A stretch of DNA of 45,155 bases from a virus. Each line of letters begins with the position of its first letter. Within the stretch, counting starts at the first letter, position 1. The position numbers and the translations under genes were made by a program. The notes beneath the pieces were generated by a model that was not told the origin of the DNA, made no database searches, and saw only the letters and a program-made list of their open reading frames with translations. Below are positions 8,549 to 15,045 of this stretch, one piece after another. The DNA is taken from IMG/VR virus record IMGVR_UViG_3300048582_000020, positions 1 to 45,155 of that record; one strand, given 5' to 3'.

Positions 8549-9209
8549 GGCTGAAATCAGTCGTAACTGGCGTGCTGGTGCTATCGACGGTGCGGTGAAG
8601 ATCGTAACGTACGGGTACGCTAACAAATACAGCACGGCTGAGATTGCATTCAACCTTGGGCAAGCAGAGCATGAAGCTGGTCGCTGGATGGCACCAATTC
8701 GTGAGGGCTGCAGCAGGCAGGGTCCAGCAGGAACAGATGCGCAAGCACGCGCAGCTATTGCTAGCGCAATGCGTAAGGGTCTTATCAAGCTCGACTATCT
8801 TACTGCTGTCAATGGACAGTCGTACTACGGTCGCGGATTGATCCAGATTACATGGAAAGACAACTACGCGAAGTTCGAAAAGATCACTGGCAGACCGCTA
8901 GTTAGTAACCCGGATATCGCGCTAGACTGGCCCGTTGCTCTGGATATCATGTACAAAGGTATTAACCTCGGTGTGTTCCGTAAAGCCAAGTTCAGTGACT
9001 TCGTTACTGGCGTGCCTACGGAGAGCGCATACGCGAGTGCGCGGAATATCGTGAATGGTGACGTGCGTAAGTACGGTGCTATCACTGGTGAACGAGCAAT
9101 GCTGTTCTACAAGACCCTACTTCCGCTGGAGAATGAGCTACGCGCACAATCTACGGCTAAGCCTAGCGTGTTCGGCATGCTCAGCAATCTATTCGAGAGG
9201 TGGAAATGA
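8517..9209 (+). CDS. Endolysin, GH19 chitinase-like muramidase
   Basis: A 230-residue enzyme with the glycoside hydrolase 19 core: FNLGQAEHEAGRW (catalytic Glu region) and the hallmark YYGRGLIQITWKDNYAKF, followed by NPDIALDWPVAL. Phage GH19 proteins cleave peptidoglycan rather than chitin, and here the gene lies just ahead of membrane and spanin genes, as expected for the lysis enzyme. T7 instead uses an amidase (gp3.5). The start at 8517 is preferred because AAGAGG (8505-8510) stands six bases before it; the ATG at 8487 adds ten residues without a ribosome site. No signal peptide is visible, so export would need a holin. Confidence 0.85.
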   Translation: MTQKLIAALSKAEISRNWRAGAIDGAVKIVTYGYANKYSTAEIAFNLGQAEHEAGRWMAPIREGCSRQGPAGTDAQARAAIASAMRKGLIKLDYLTAVNGQSYYGRGLIQITWKDNYAKFEKITGRPLVSNPDIALDWPVALDIMYKGINLGVFRKAKFSDFVTGVPTESAYASARNIVNGDVRKYGAITGERAMLFYKTLLPLENELRAQSTAKPSVFGMLSNLFERWK

Positions 9210-9421
9210 CGAAGAATACAGCAGAAGTTATGGTGTTCGTCCGTATAGGACTTTACATCCTCGCAGGTAAAGCACTTGCTGGTGGCTGGCTTCCCGCAGA
9301 AGTAGCGGAGTACGTAAAGTCGCCGGAAGTGATTGAAGTTATTACAGGTCTGGTACTTAGTGCCGGTACTGTATTGTGGTACTGGAAATCTCAAGCGCAT
9401 GCTGCGCTGAAATCCAGGTAA
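9206..9421 (+). CDS. Small membrane protein, holin candidate
   Basis: A 71-residue protein with two hydrophobic segments (VMVFVRIGLYILAGKALAGG, about 9-27, and VITGLVLSAGTVLWYW, about 46-61) and a basic C terminus (ALKSR). This two-helix form fits class II holins. The ATG at 9206 overlaps the endolysin stop and is served by GAGAGG (9195-9200); a GTG at 9200 would overlap that site. It lies between the endolysin and the spanin genes, the standard holin place, although the coiled-coil protein at 5479 may share or hold the role. Confidence 0.65.
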   Translation: MTKNTAEVMVFVRIGLYILAGKALAGGWLPAEVAEYVKSPEVIEVITGLVLSAGTVLWYWKSQAHAALKSR

Positions 9422-9428
9422 CATTCCT

Positions 9429-9665
9429 ATGTGGTGGGCACTTGCTAGGGTTTGGTGGAAGCCAGCCCTAGCCCTTTTACTCATAGGGTCGCTGTACCTG
9501 TACATTTCGACCATCAACACGGACAACGAGAAGCTTCGGTATAAGATCGAGGACTACTCGCGGTACGAAACAACGACAAAGCGAGTTAATGATGCAGTTA
9601 AGAAAAGTGGGCGTCTTGATGTTGACGCTGCTCGTGACTGGCTGCGGGAGTACGCAGATCGGTAG
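9429..9665 (+). CDS. Inner-membrane spanin (Rz-like)
   Basis: A 78-residue protein with one N-terminal membrane helix (PALALLLIGSLYLYIS, about residues 12-27) and a charged helical remainder, the layout of an i-spanin. Spanins join the inner and outer membranes and fuse them after the cell wall has been cut. The assignment is supported by the lipoprotein gene nested over its 3' end in another frame, the typical Rz/Rz1 arrangement. The periplasmic part is short for an i-spanin. Its start follows the previous stop by seven bases. Confidence 0.75.
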   Translation: MWWALARVWWKPALALLLIGSLYLYISTINTDNEKLRYKIEDYSRYETTTKRVNDAVKKSGRLDVDAARDWLREYADR

Positions 9666-9816
9666 CATCCGAGCGATTAATGCAACTGTTACCCCGGAGA
9701 TGCAAAAGCTCGCTGGTGTAACTGCAGACTGTACGCATCCTGCGTGCGATCCTGTTGTGAAGCAAGCTGCTATTGCTATTGCGGCTTATGACGCGGCGGT
9801 GAACAATGAAAAGTAA
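9589..9816 (+). CDS. Outer-membrane lipoprotein spanin (Rz1-like)
   Basis: A 75-residue protein whose first 19 residues form a lipoprotein signal: basic start (MMQLRKV), hydrophobic core (GVLMLTLL) and lipobox VTGC, with Cys19 as the lipidated residue. It overlaps the Rz-like gene by 77 bases in a different frame, as Rz1 overlaps Rz in many phages. It would sit in the outer membrane and bind the i-spanin across the periplasm. Two further cysteines (TADCTHPACDP) may form a disulfide. Two adjacent ATG codons exist (9589, 9592). Confidence 0.8.
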   Translation: MMQLRKVGVLMLTLLVTGCGSTQIGSIRAINATVTPEMQKLAGVTADCTHPACDPVVKQAAIAIAAYDAAVNNEK

Positions 9817-10060
9817 CAGCATCACTGGTCAAATTACGACCAATATGGCGTGGCAACAGCTTCCTGTGTCGAATACACAGCGAGACTGGATGCTGCACGT
9901 AGAGGGAGCAGAAGTGCTCTTGTTCATCGGAGATGGTTCGCCCTCTAACGCCGCTGCCTTCAAAGTACCCGGTGATGCAGCTATTCGCTGGTACGCAACT
10001 GTACAGCCTGTATTCGTAAAGGGAGTAGACCTAGCAACTGTCGTCTACTATCTGTCGTAA
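9806..10060 (+). CDS. Hypothetical protein, probable virion accessory
   Basis: An 84-residue protein not recognised. It has a beta-rich pattern (DWMLHVEGAEVLLFIGDGSPSNAAAFKVPGDAAIRWYATVQPVFVKG) similar in feel to small phage surface or decoration domains. It starts within the end of the Rz1-like gene and its stop overlaps the next ATG by one base. Its place in a run of tail-fibre-like genes suggests a virion role, which is inference only. Confidence 0.6.
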   Translation: MKSNSITGQITTNMAWQQLPVSNTQRDWMLHVEGAEVLLFIGDGSPSNAAAFKVPGDAAIRWYATVQPVFVKGVDLATVVYYLS

Positions 10061-10350
10061 TGCTCTGGCAGCTTAAACCGGCTGCAGGAGGTGGTGGCGG
10101 TGTAACCGATCATGGTGCCCTAACAGGGCTGGCCGATGACGACCATCCGCAATACCTGAATAATACACGCGGGGACACGCGTTACTACACGAAGTCAGAG
10201 GTAGACGCTTTAATAGCGGCTGCTGGTGGCGGACTGTCAGACGGTGACTTCGACGAAGTTATCGTGTCTGGCGGCGCAACTGTACTGACTGTGGCCCCTA
10301 AAATCAAACATGGACTACCTCGCGCTATGAGCCGTAGTCTGCACTTCTAA
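10060..10350 (+). CDS. Small tail-fibre-like protein with DDHPQY motif
   Basis: A 96-residue protein containing DHGALTGLADDDHPQYLN followed by TRYYTKSEVDALI. This linked motif is widespread in phage tail fibres and tail-associated proteins, where it usually sits between an anchor and a receptor-binding part. Here it forms most of a short separate protein with a glycine-rich start. It may be an adaptor or a short fibre module. The start overlaps the preceding stop. Confidence 0.7.
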   Translation: MLWQLKPAAGGGGGVTDHGALTGLADDDHPQYLNNTRGDTRYYTKSEVDALIAAAGGGLSDGDFDEVIVSGGATVLTVAPKIKHGLPRAMSRSLHF

Positions 10351-10360
10351 GGAGTAGACA

Positions 10361-10774
10361 ATGGTACAGAACGTAGAACCAATCTTCCCCAAGACGCCGC
10401 ATGTTAGCTGGACTGATGCTGTACTTACGGCGAATACTACAAAAGACGGTACTGCTGGTACGGTCACACTTGCATTTACTGCCGGTGCATACGGGTCGTT
10501 CATTGAGAAGATCACTGGTATGCCTTTGGGTACAAATATCCAGAGCGTAGCACGTATCTTCCTTAACAACGGTCTTACTAACGCAACCGCAGCGAACAAC
10601 AGCTTGATCGACCAGATTGACCTGCCTGCTATCACGAACATTGAGAACGCTGGTGTTGCTCGTGTGGCGCTGCCGCTAAACATTGCAATACCGGCTGGCT
10701 ATCGCTTGTATATCGTGATTGGAACTACAGTTGCTTCCGGTTGGGAGTTCACTGTATGGGGCGGTGATTACTGA
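10361..10774 (+). CDS. Hypothetical protein, probable virion accessory
   Basis: A 137-residue, beta-rich protein without charged clusters or membrane helices. It has a strong ribosome site (AAGGAG) and stops in overlap with the next gene. The sequence (TANTTKDGTAGTVTLAFTAG and IAIPAGYRLYIVIGTTVASGW) looks like small jelly-roll proteins encoded near tail genes of other phages. No known family was recognised with confidence. Confidence 0.65.
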   Translation: MVQNVEPIFPKTPHVSWTDAVLTANTTKDGTAGTVTLAFTAGAYGSFIEKITGMPLGTNIQSVARIFLNNGLTNATAANNSLIDQIDLPAITNIENAGVARVALPLNIAIPAGYRLYIVIGTTVASGWEFTVWGGDY

Positions 10775-11637
10775 TGTGGAGTGGCATTAACCCTCGTGAT
10801 CAGGTTACTCGCTTTGATCCTCATGGGACCTCTGTAAACAACTGGCAAGAATACCGCGTCCCAAAAGGCGCTCGACTTCTGCAGATGCTTTGTGTTGGTC
10901 CCGGAGGTAACGGCGGTAATGGTTTTGGTGCTGTTGCCGGTACTGCCCGTGGAGGTGGCGGAGGTGGTGGCGGAGGTGGCGTATCACGCCTGTTAATCCC
11001 TGCTGAGTTCCTACCAGAGATTTTGTTCGTTCAGGCAGGTGATGTAAACTTTACTGCTAACAACAGTCGTATTAACGTGCACCCGGTTAACAGTTTTGGT
11101 GCGTCAACTGTGCTATACGCTGGACCGGGTGGGAGCGGCGGGAACGGTACTGCTGCTGCTGCGGGAACTGCCGGTTCTGCCGCTGCTATCGCAACTGTAG
11201 CTAACACATTGTTCCAGTGCTTCGGTCTGTGGACTGCACTCGCTGGTGCTGCTGGTGCAGCTGGTGGTGCACATACGGGTGCTGCTGGTGTTGGCTATAC
11301 GTTCGGTGGTGTCGGTCTTCTAGCTACTGCGGGTACAGGCGGGGCTGGATGCACTGCTGCTGAATTTGCTGGCGGTGCTATTACTGGTGCAGGTCTTGTT
11401 AAGACTATACCGGGTGGTCTTGCTGGTGGCGGAGAAGGACTTAAAGGTCTAGTATCCACTCGTCCTTTGTTCGGTACTGGTGGTACTGGCGGTGGATCGA
11501 GCAACACTGTAGTTGGCGGTGCAGGCGGTAATGGTGGTCCCGGCTCCGGTGGCGGAGGTGGTGGTGCGGGTGTTACTACTGGTGGTGTCGGTGGACGTGG
11601 CGGTAAAGGCTTCGTAATCATCACAGCGATATTCTGA
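10774..11637 (+). CDS. Glycine-rich surface protein
   Basis: A 287-residue protein with a short N-terminal domain (to about 45) followed by glycine-rich segments, among them a run of ten Gly near residue 60 and GGAGGNGGPGSGGGGGGAG near 245-270, and ending in GKGFVIITAIF. The opening of the rich region (ARLLQMLCVGPGGNGG) and this ending are typical of glycine-rich domains at phage tail tips and adhesins, where polyglycine helices pack into a receptor-binding tip as in the S16 gp38 adhesin. It may bind host surface structures; its partner could be the collagen-like protein that follows. ATG overlaps the previous stop. Confidence 0.75.
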   Translation: MWSGINPRDQVTRFDPHGTSVNNWQEYRVPKGARLLQMLCVGPGGNGGNGFGAVAGTARGGGGGGGGGGVSRLLIPAEFLPEILFVQAGDVNFTANNSRINVHPVNSFGASTVLYAGPGGSGGNGTAAAAGTAGSAAAIATVANTLFQCFGLWTALAGAAGAAGGAHTGAAGVGYTFGGVGLLATAGTGGAGCTAAEFAGGAITGAGLVKTIPGGLAGGGEGLKGLVSTRPLFGTGGTGGGSSNTVVGGAGGNGGPGSGGGGGGAGVTTGGVGGRGGKGFVIITAIF

Positions 11638-11650
11638 TAAAGGAAAGAAC

Positions 11651-12205
11651 ATGACTGAAACTGTGGATATCGGTGCTCTTGCCGCTCAAGTAGACATGCT
11701 GAGCATGGCTCTGGCTAAACAAGCCGATGAACTAGCTGAGTACCGGAAGGTTGAGCTACGGTATCGTGGCTTGCCCGGTAACGACGGAAAGGATGGTCGT
11801 GATGGCAAAGATGGCATCAACGGCAAGGATGGTCGTGATGGTACTGACGGTACGAACGGTACTAATGGTATTGATGGCAAAGACGGTCGTGACGGGATTG
11901 ATGGCAAGGATGGCATTGATGGTCAGAACGGTCAAGATGGTGTCGGCACGAACGGTAAAGACGGTACTAATGGCGTAGACGGTAAAGACGGACGCGATGG
12001 TATCGACGGTAAAGATGGAAAAGGCGGGAAAGATGGTATTGATGGTGTCAATGGCACCAATGGTACTAACGGTAAGGACGGAATTGACGGTAAGGATGGC
12101 AAATCCGCGTACGAATTGTATGTAGATCGATATGGACCTGCGTCATTCGAGAAGTTCCTGCTGCACCTGACCGACCTGCGCTCAGCAGCCGAAGCAAAAG
12201 CCTGA
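11651..12205 (+). CDS. Collagen-like repeat protein
   Basis: A 184-residue protein with an N-terminal helical segment (residues 1-36, likely trimerising), then an uninterrupted series of Gly-X-Y triplets from about residue 39 to 150, mainly GKDGRDG, GIDGKDG and GTNGTNG types, and a helical C terminus (SAYELYVDRYGPASFEKFLLHL). Such collagen-like stretches are common in phage tail fibres, where they make stiff trimeric rods. Asp/Lys-rich triplets without proline are usual for phage collagens. The repeated DNA may promote slippage. Ribosome site AAGGAAAG precedes the ATG. Likely a fibre or attachment rod. Confidence 0.85.
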   Translation: MTETVDIGALAAQVDMLSMALAKQADELAEYRKVELRYRGLPGNDGKDGRDGKDGINGKDGRDGTDGTNGTNGIDGKDGRDGIDGKDGIDGQNGQDGVGTNGKDGTNGVDGKDGRDGIDGKDGKGGKDGIDGVNGTNGTNGKDGIDGKDGKSAYELYVDRYGPASFEKFLLHLTDLRSAAEAKA

Positions 12206-12269
12206 GCGGCTTGAGCAAAGGGCTGATTTCCGCACCAAATCCCCGATCCTGTGGCCTCTAAGGCTCTGG

Positions 12270-12356
12270 ATGGGTAAGGACCGCCCGAACACGGTGCGCC
12301 TCTGTGCGGCTCTCTGGCGGAGTTCTAGGGCATACCGCCCTAACATGCACTTTTAA
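12270..12356 (+). CDS. Possible 28-residue small protein
   Basis: An ATG at 12270 has AAGG about six bases ahead and opens a basic 28-residue frame (MGKDRPNTVRLCAALWRSSR, then AYRPNMHF). The same frame is open back to 12171, overlapping the end of the collagen-like gene in the +1 frame, without another ATG. The upstream part is also protein-like in composition, so a lost start, a frameshift from the collagen-like gene, or chance are all possible. Codon use is more GC-rich than that of neighbours. Low confidence. Confidence 0.3.
   Translation: MGKDRPNTVRLCAALWRSSRAYRPNMHF
12327..12341 (+). terminator. Weak hairpin after collagen-like gene
   Basis: AGGGC (12327-12331) pairs with GCCCT (12337-12341) around a five-base loop. 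A TTTT run lies at 12351-12354, too far for a standard terminator. It also sits shortly before the ATG at 12375. Confidence 0.3.
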
Positions 12357-12374
12357 CACTATAGGATGGACATA

Positions 12375-12671
12375 ATGTCTCAGAAAACTCTCGATGTGCT
12401 TCTGGCACCCGCTACTTGGACTGATCTTTCGACCCAAGTTAACCTCGTTGGTAAGCACCTTATCCTGCTTACTAAGCGTTCTGACGTTACTATCGGTCGT
12501 AAGGCTACTGCCCCGACTGCTGGTGTAGCTGTCACTGCTGATGTTGGCGTTGAAGTCATCATCAAAGAAGGTGATACCCTGTCGCTCTGGGCACGCTCGA
12601 CTGCTGGCGGTAAGATCACTCTTATGTCGCTCGCTGATCGTGTCGTTATTGACGGTACGGGTACGACCTGA
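12375..12671 (+). CDS. Hypothetical beta-rich protein
   Basis: A 98-residue protein of regular beta-strand pattern (VTIGRKATAPTAGVAVTADVGVEVIIKEGDTLSLWARST) with no signal peptide or membrane helix. It resembles small head or tail decoration proteins, but no family was recognised. ATG 12375 is chosen since AGGATGG (12363-12369) lies before it; ATG 12366 would sit inside that site. It is the last gene before the 1.4 kb stretch without genes, so it ends the late region. Confidence 0.65.
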   Translation: MSQKTLDVLLAPATWTDLSTQVNLVGKHLILLTKRSDVTIGRKATAPTAGVAVTADVGVEVIIKEGDTLSLWARSTAGGKITLMSLADRVVIDGTGTT

Positions 12672-12687
12672 TCCCGTGTAACTACGG

Positions 12688-12717
12688 TGCTATGCATGCT
12701 TAACTGTGTGCATAGCA
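12688..12717 (+). other. Inverted repeat after last late gene
   Basis: TGCTATGCA (12688-12696) and TGCATAGCA (12709-12717) are perfect complements with a 12-base loop. No T run follows. The half sequence GCATAG recurs at about 13090, 13109, 13147 and 13166, so the stem shares its motif with the repeats of this region. Confidence 0.5.
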
Positions 12718-12974
12718 GTAGTAGGATCAGAAAAATGACGTAGAATTTCGTAGGGGTATCGAACATCACGCGCGATTGAGTTTCCCCCATGGGGTATGCC
12801 TGTGTATTTCTGCACAATGCCAGCGATATACCGGAACAAACACGCTTGAATGCCTGCTATCAATAACCTTTCATCCATTGCTTTCAATGCCTTAGCAAAT
12901 ACGCACAAAGCCAAAGCTACATGTTAGTCCAGATTTCGGCATGCCTGCTAAGTCATTGTTTTTATTGCCTTATG

Positions 12975-12996
12975 TTCCGGGGCAGCTTTATGGAGA
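12975..12996 (+). promoter_or_regulatory. Candidate phage RNA polymerase promoter 2
   Basis: TTCCGGGGCAGCTTTATGGA plus GA matches the other three sites, with one change in the middle (CAGC instead of CACC) and GGAGA at the start point, the closest of the four to the T7 GGGAGA start. It lies in the gene-free region and would transcribe toward the early genes. T7 has similar promoters near its left end that serve replication and DNA entry. Confidence 0.65.
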
Positions 12997-13043
12997 AGAT
13001 AGCTTAATACCTATCAATACCTGCATGTGTGACATTTATGCCA

Positions 13044-13065
13044 ATCAGTAACAAAGTATGTATTA
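13044..13065 (+). repeat. Shared block (copy 1) downstream of promoter 2
   Basis: ATCAGTAACAAAGTATGTAT plus TA matches 33632-33653 in 19 of 22 bases. Both copies lie downstream of a phage promoter motif (by about 47 and 24 bases), and both are in AT-rich DNA. Function unknown; an origin element or a host -10-like region is possible. Confidence 0.45.
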
Positions 13066-13079
13066 TATATACAACACTA

Positions 13080-13170
13080 AACAATACTGCATAGACCATG
13101 CAACAAACGCATAGCTAAGAAGCTGGCACTCGATATGCATCTAATGCATAGCTCTAACAATACTGCATAG
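13080..13170. repeat. 15-bp direct repeat AACAATACTGCATAG, two copies
   Basis: AACAATACTGCATAG occurs at 13080-13094 and 13156-13170. Between them GCATAGCT occurs twice more in partial form (13109, 13147). Short repeats next to the genome ends of T7 and T3 act in packaging or concatemer processing, so this may mark the end region here. Confidence 0.6.
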
Positions 13171-13231
13171 CTCGATTAGCATGTATATAGATACGCGCGT
13201 CTTATCCTTAAGATCAAAGACTGCTCGATGA

Positions 13232-13275
13232 TACCAATCAAATACCAAATCAGTACCAAATCAGTACCGAATCAG
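13232..13275. repeat. Tandem 11-bp repeats, TACCAAATCAG type
   Basis: TACCAAATCAG stands at 13243-13253 and again at 13254-13264, followed by TACCGAATCAG at 13265-13275 and preceded by a degenerate unit TACCAATCA at 13232. The spacing of one helical turn looks like iterons or like the short repeats beside T7-type terminal repeats. Confidence 0.65.
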
Positions 13276-13390
13276 TCTAATGCATTGATATCATTAGATA
13301 ATATACCAATGGCCTATCAAATGGGTTAGAACATCTAGATACATTCAAAGTAATCTATCTGATAAGTCATTGATTTCATTGCATTCTTTT

Positions 13391-13420
13391 CTTACACAAT
13401 CCCGAAAATAGGTCTATAAC
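13391..13420 (+). promoter_or_regulatory. Candidate host sigma-70-type promoter for early genes
   Basis: CTTACA (13391-13396) and TATAAC (13415-13420) are separated by 18 bases and follow an AT-rich stretch. Host RNA polymerase must read the early genes of such a phage, and this is the best -35/-10 pair I found ahead of them. It lies about 640 bases before the first gene; other promoters nearer to 14064 may exist (TATATATAAA at 13819 has no good -35). Confidence 0.3.
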
Positions 13421-13848
13421 TAGGTACATCGAAAGACGGAACGAACCGCTAGCCGCTAGGGCTGGCCTACGGGTCTCTCTCTAGATAACATACTTTCACT
13501 TAGGCATAGGGCTGTAAGGTTCTGTGACTGGGCAGTCATGACCTACCTGACTGAGTAAGATGAGTGGCGCAAACCTATCGCTATAGGTCTAGTTAACGGC
13601 TAGTATCCCGGACAGTAACGCAACGGCATAACGTGTAGTTTTGATACATAGGCATACGTCTAGGTATCGGGATAGATCACGGTCGGTAGTGGATGACCAT
13701 CAAAGGGCCACAAGTGCGCAGCGGCGCCGGATTACCGGGCATAAGGACAACGCATCGCCCTGATGATCGCTGGATAGCGAACAGAAGGATTGGCACGGTG
13801 CTGGTCGCCCTAACAGCGTATATATAAAGGCTGCACGGGAAGTCAGAC

Positions 13849-13933
13849 GTACTGTCACCATACGGTACATGATAGCTAAGTGGGTCCAAGCCCATTATCG
13901 CAAGATAGGCTATCAGTATCGTTTTGGTGATAG
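13849..13933 (+). ncRNA. Structured leader of the early transcript
   Basis: GTACTG (13849-13854) pairs with CGGTAC (13863-13868), closed by one wobble pair. Directly after it, TGATAGC (13870-13876) pairs perfectly with GCTATCA (13909-13915) and encloses two hairpins: TGGG/CCCA (13881-13894) and TATC-GCAA-GATA (13896-13907) with a GNRA loop. CTATCA of the closing stem can instead pair with TGATAG at 13928-13933, and TGGTGATAG (13925-13933) with CTATCACCA at 14039-14047, just before the ribosome site of the first early gene. These choices exclude each other, so a switch, an RNase III site or a stability element is possible. Pairing was worked out by hand. Confidence 0.4.
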
Positions 13934-14063
13934 TATGCAGCACAGGACCAGCGGTATATCCTCAAATGCATGGCGGACCGTATAGCGGTGTGAAGCTCGC
14001 GATATTAACCTAGCATGGTTTAAATCCTGTGTTGCATTCTATCACCAGCAACAGGAGATTGCT

Positions 14064-14597
14064 ATGTCTACGCTTAACCAGAAGGTTGCGGCTTTCCTTA
14101 AGTCGCATAAGAACCAGTCGGCAGCCGCAATGGCTCTGCTTGGTGTTGTTATGGAACACGCTCTGTCCAGCCGTGACTGGACGCCTATGGCACGTCTGAC
14201 ACAAGGTGTTGAGCCTCGCATGCAGCGTCGTATGCAACAGATCATCGGTCGGTGCATGGGTGGCGTCACTGGTTCGACCGACACGAAGGCTGAGTTCGGC
14301 TATCGCTTCAAACTCGGTGACAATGCTGCGTTCACCGATCAGAAGGCTGAGTTTGATATCCTGATCGCACAGAAGGTCGGTATCTATTCCGGTGACGTTG
14401 AGAAGTTCCTTGGCCTTGACGTGAAAGCACCTGCTGTGTTTGATCCGGCTGCACGTGCTACCGCATTGGCTGAGAAAGCCGTTGAGGCTGGTACTGATCT
14501 GGACCTGCTGCTTGAACTGGTCAAGCGTGCGTACATCAAGGCGAACGCTGCTAAGGTTCCGGTTTCTGCTAAGGTCGAAGGCGAGCCTGCGCACTGA
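14064..14597 (+). CDS. First early protein, hypothetical
   Basis: A 177-residue protein, the first gene after the gene-free region. It is not recognised. The N-terminal third (LNQKVAAFLKSHKNQSAAAMALLGVVMEHALSSRDW) is helical and basic; the rest alternates charged helices, with LAEKAVEAGTDLDLLLELVKRAYIKAN near the end. AGGAG (14052-14056) gives a good ribosome site. By place it should be made first in infection and may shut off or modify host functions, as T7 gene 0.3-0.7 products do; nothing in the sequence shows which. Confidence 0.75.
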   Translation: MSTLNQKVAAFLKSHKNQSAAAMALLGVVMEHALSSRDWTPMARLTQGVEPRMQRRMQQIIGRCMGGVTGSTDTKAEFGYRFKLGDNAAFTDQKAEFDILIAQKVGIYSGDVEKFLGLDVKAPAVFDPAARATALAEKAVEAGTDLDLLLELVKRAYIKANAAKVPVSAKVEGEPAH

Positions 14598-14728
14598 TGC
14601 GTAAGCTCGAAGACCTCATCAGTATCGTTTTCTACAGCATGGTAGCGTGTACAGTCTTGTATGCGCTGCTGTGGCATTCCGGGCTTGTACCAGTGTTGTC
14701 GGTACTATTCCCTGCGATTGCTATGTGA
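14597..14728 (+). CDS. Small membrane protein
   Basis: A 43-residue protein with a hydrophobic run from about residue 9 to 41 (LISIVFYSMVACTVLYALLW, then VPVLSVLFPAIAM), enough for one long or two short membrane helices. Its ATG overlaps the stop of the first early gene, so it is coupled. Function unknown. Confidence 0.55.
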   Translation: MRKLEDLISIVFYSMVACTVLYALLWHSGLVPVLSVLFPAIAM

Positions 14729-14738
14729 GCATAGAGCG

Positions 14739-14760
14739 GTGGCATCTGCAAAGGTGCCAC
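14739..14760 (+). other. Intergenic hairpin in early region
   Basis: GTGGCA (14739-14744) pairs with TGCCAC (14755-14760) with a ten-base loop. It lies between two early genes, upstream of the ATG at 14800, without a T run. A processing or translation element is possible. Confidence 0.35.
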
Positions 14761-14799
14761 TTCATGTATGCAAGAGCAAAGCCAAGAAAGGGCAACGCT

Positions 14800-15045
14800 A
14801 TGAACTATTGTGCAAAGCCGGACGATACCGTTGAGGTTCGTGACGGGGCGTACTACATGCTCCGTAACAAGTGCATCGTACATATCAGCGGGTTCGATGA
14901 GACGTATCTGTGCACTAAGCCTGTTGGCGAAATCGGGCTGATTGGTATGTGGCATGCGGATGGCACGGCATGCTTCTACAGCGAGGACTACAGCGAGGAA
15001 GAAGCTGAGTTCGACTGCATCGCTGAGGTGTTCCCATGCATCTGA
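14800..15045 (+). CDS. Hypothetical early protein
   Basis: An 81-residue acidic protein with six cysteines (MNYCAKPDD, NKCIVH, YLCTKP, TACFYS, FDCIAE, FPCI) and a beta-rich start (TVEVRDGAYYMLRNKCIVHISGFDETYLC). The cysteines could bind metal or be free. ATG 14800 is chosen because AAGAAAGGG lies just ahead; an upstream in-frame ATG at 14764 would add 12 basic residues. Not recognised. Confidence 0.6.
   Translation: MNYCAKPDDTVEVRDGAYYMLRNKCIVHISGFDETYLCTKPVGEIGLIGMWHADGTACFYSEDYSEEEAEFDCIAEVFPCI

Larger units (their letters stand above)
12672..14063. other. 1.4 kb region without convincing genes; likely holds the physical genome ends
   Basis: This is the only stretch above 300 bases without a credible gene. 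It lies between the last late gene and the first early gene, exactly where T7-type linear genomes have their terminal direct repeats, which collapse to one copy in circular assemblies. It is richer in A and T than its surroundings from about 12720 to 13420. It contains an inverted repeat (12688-12717), a phage promoter motif (12975), a block shared with 33632, two 15-base direct repeats (13080, 13156), an 11-base tandem array (13232-13275), a candidate host promoter (13391) and folded RNA (13849-13933). Small frames of about 25 codons at 12788 and 12850 lack ribosome sites. Confidence 0.6.

Noticed and set aside
12788-12927. Two small frames of 25 codons in the gene-free region
   Set aside because: No ribosome site precedes either ATG and they overlap each other in different frames.
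13232-13275. CRISPR-like array
   Set aside because: Units are 11 bases and directly adjacent without spacers.
14017-14027. GGTTTAAATCC, similar to a tRNA T-arm
   Set aside because: The flanking bases do not extend the stem, and no acceptor, D or anticodon arms could be placed.
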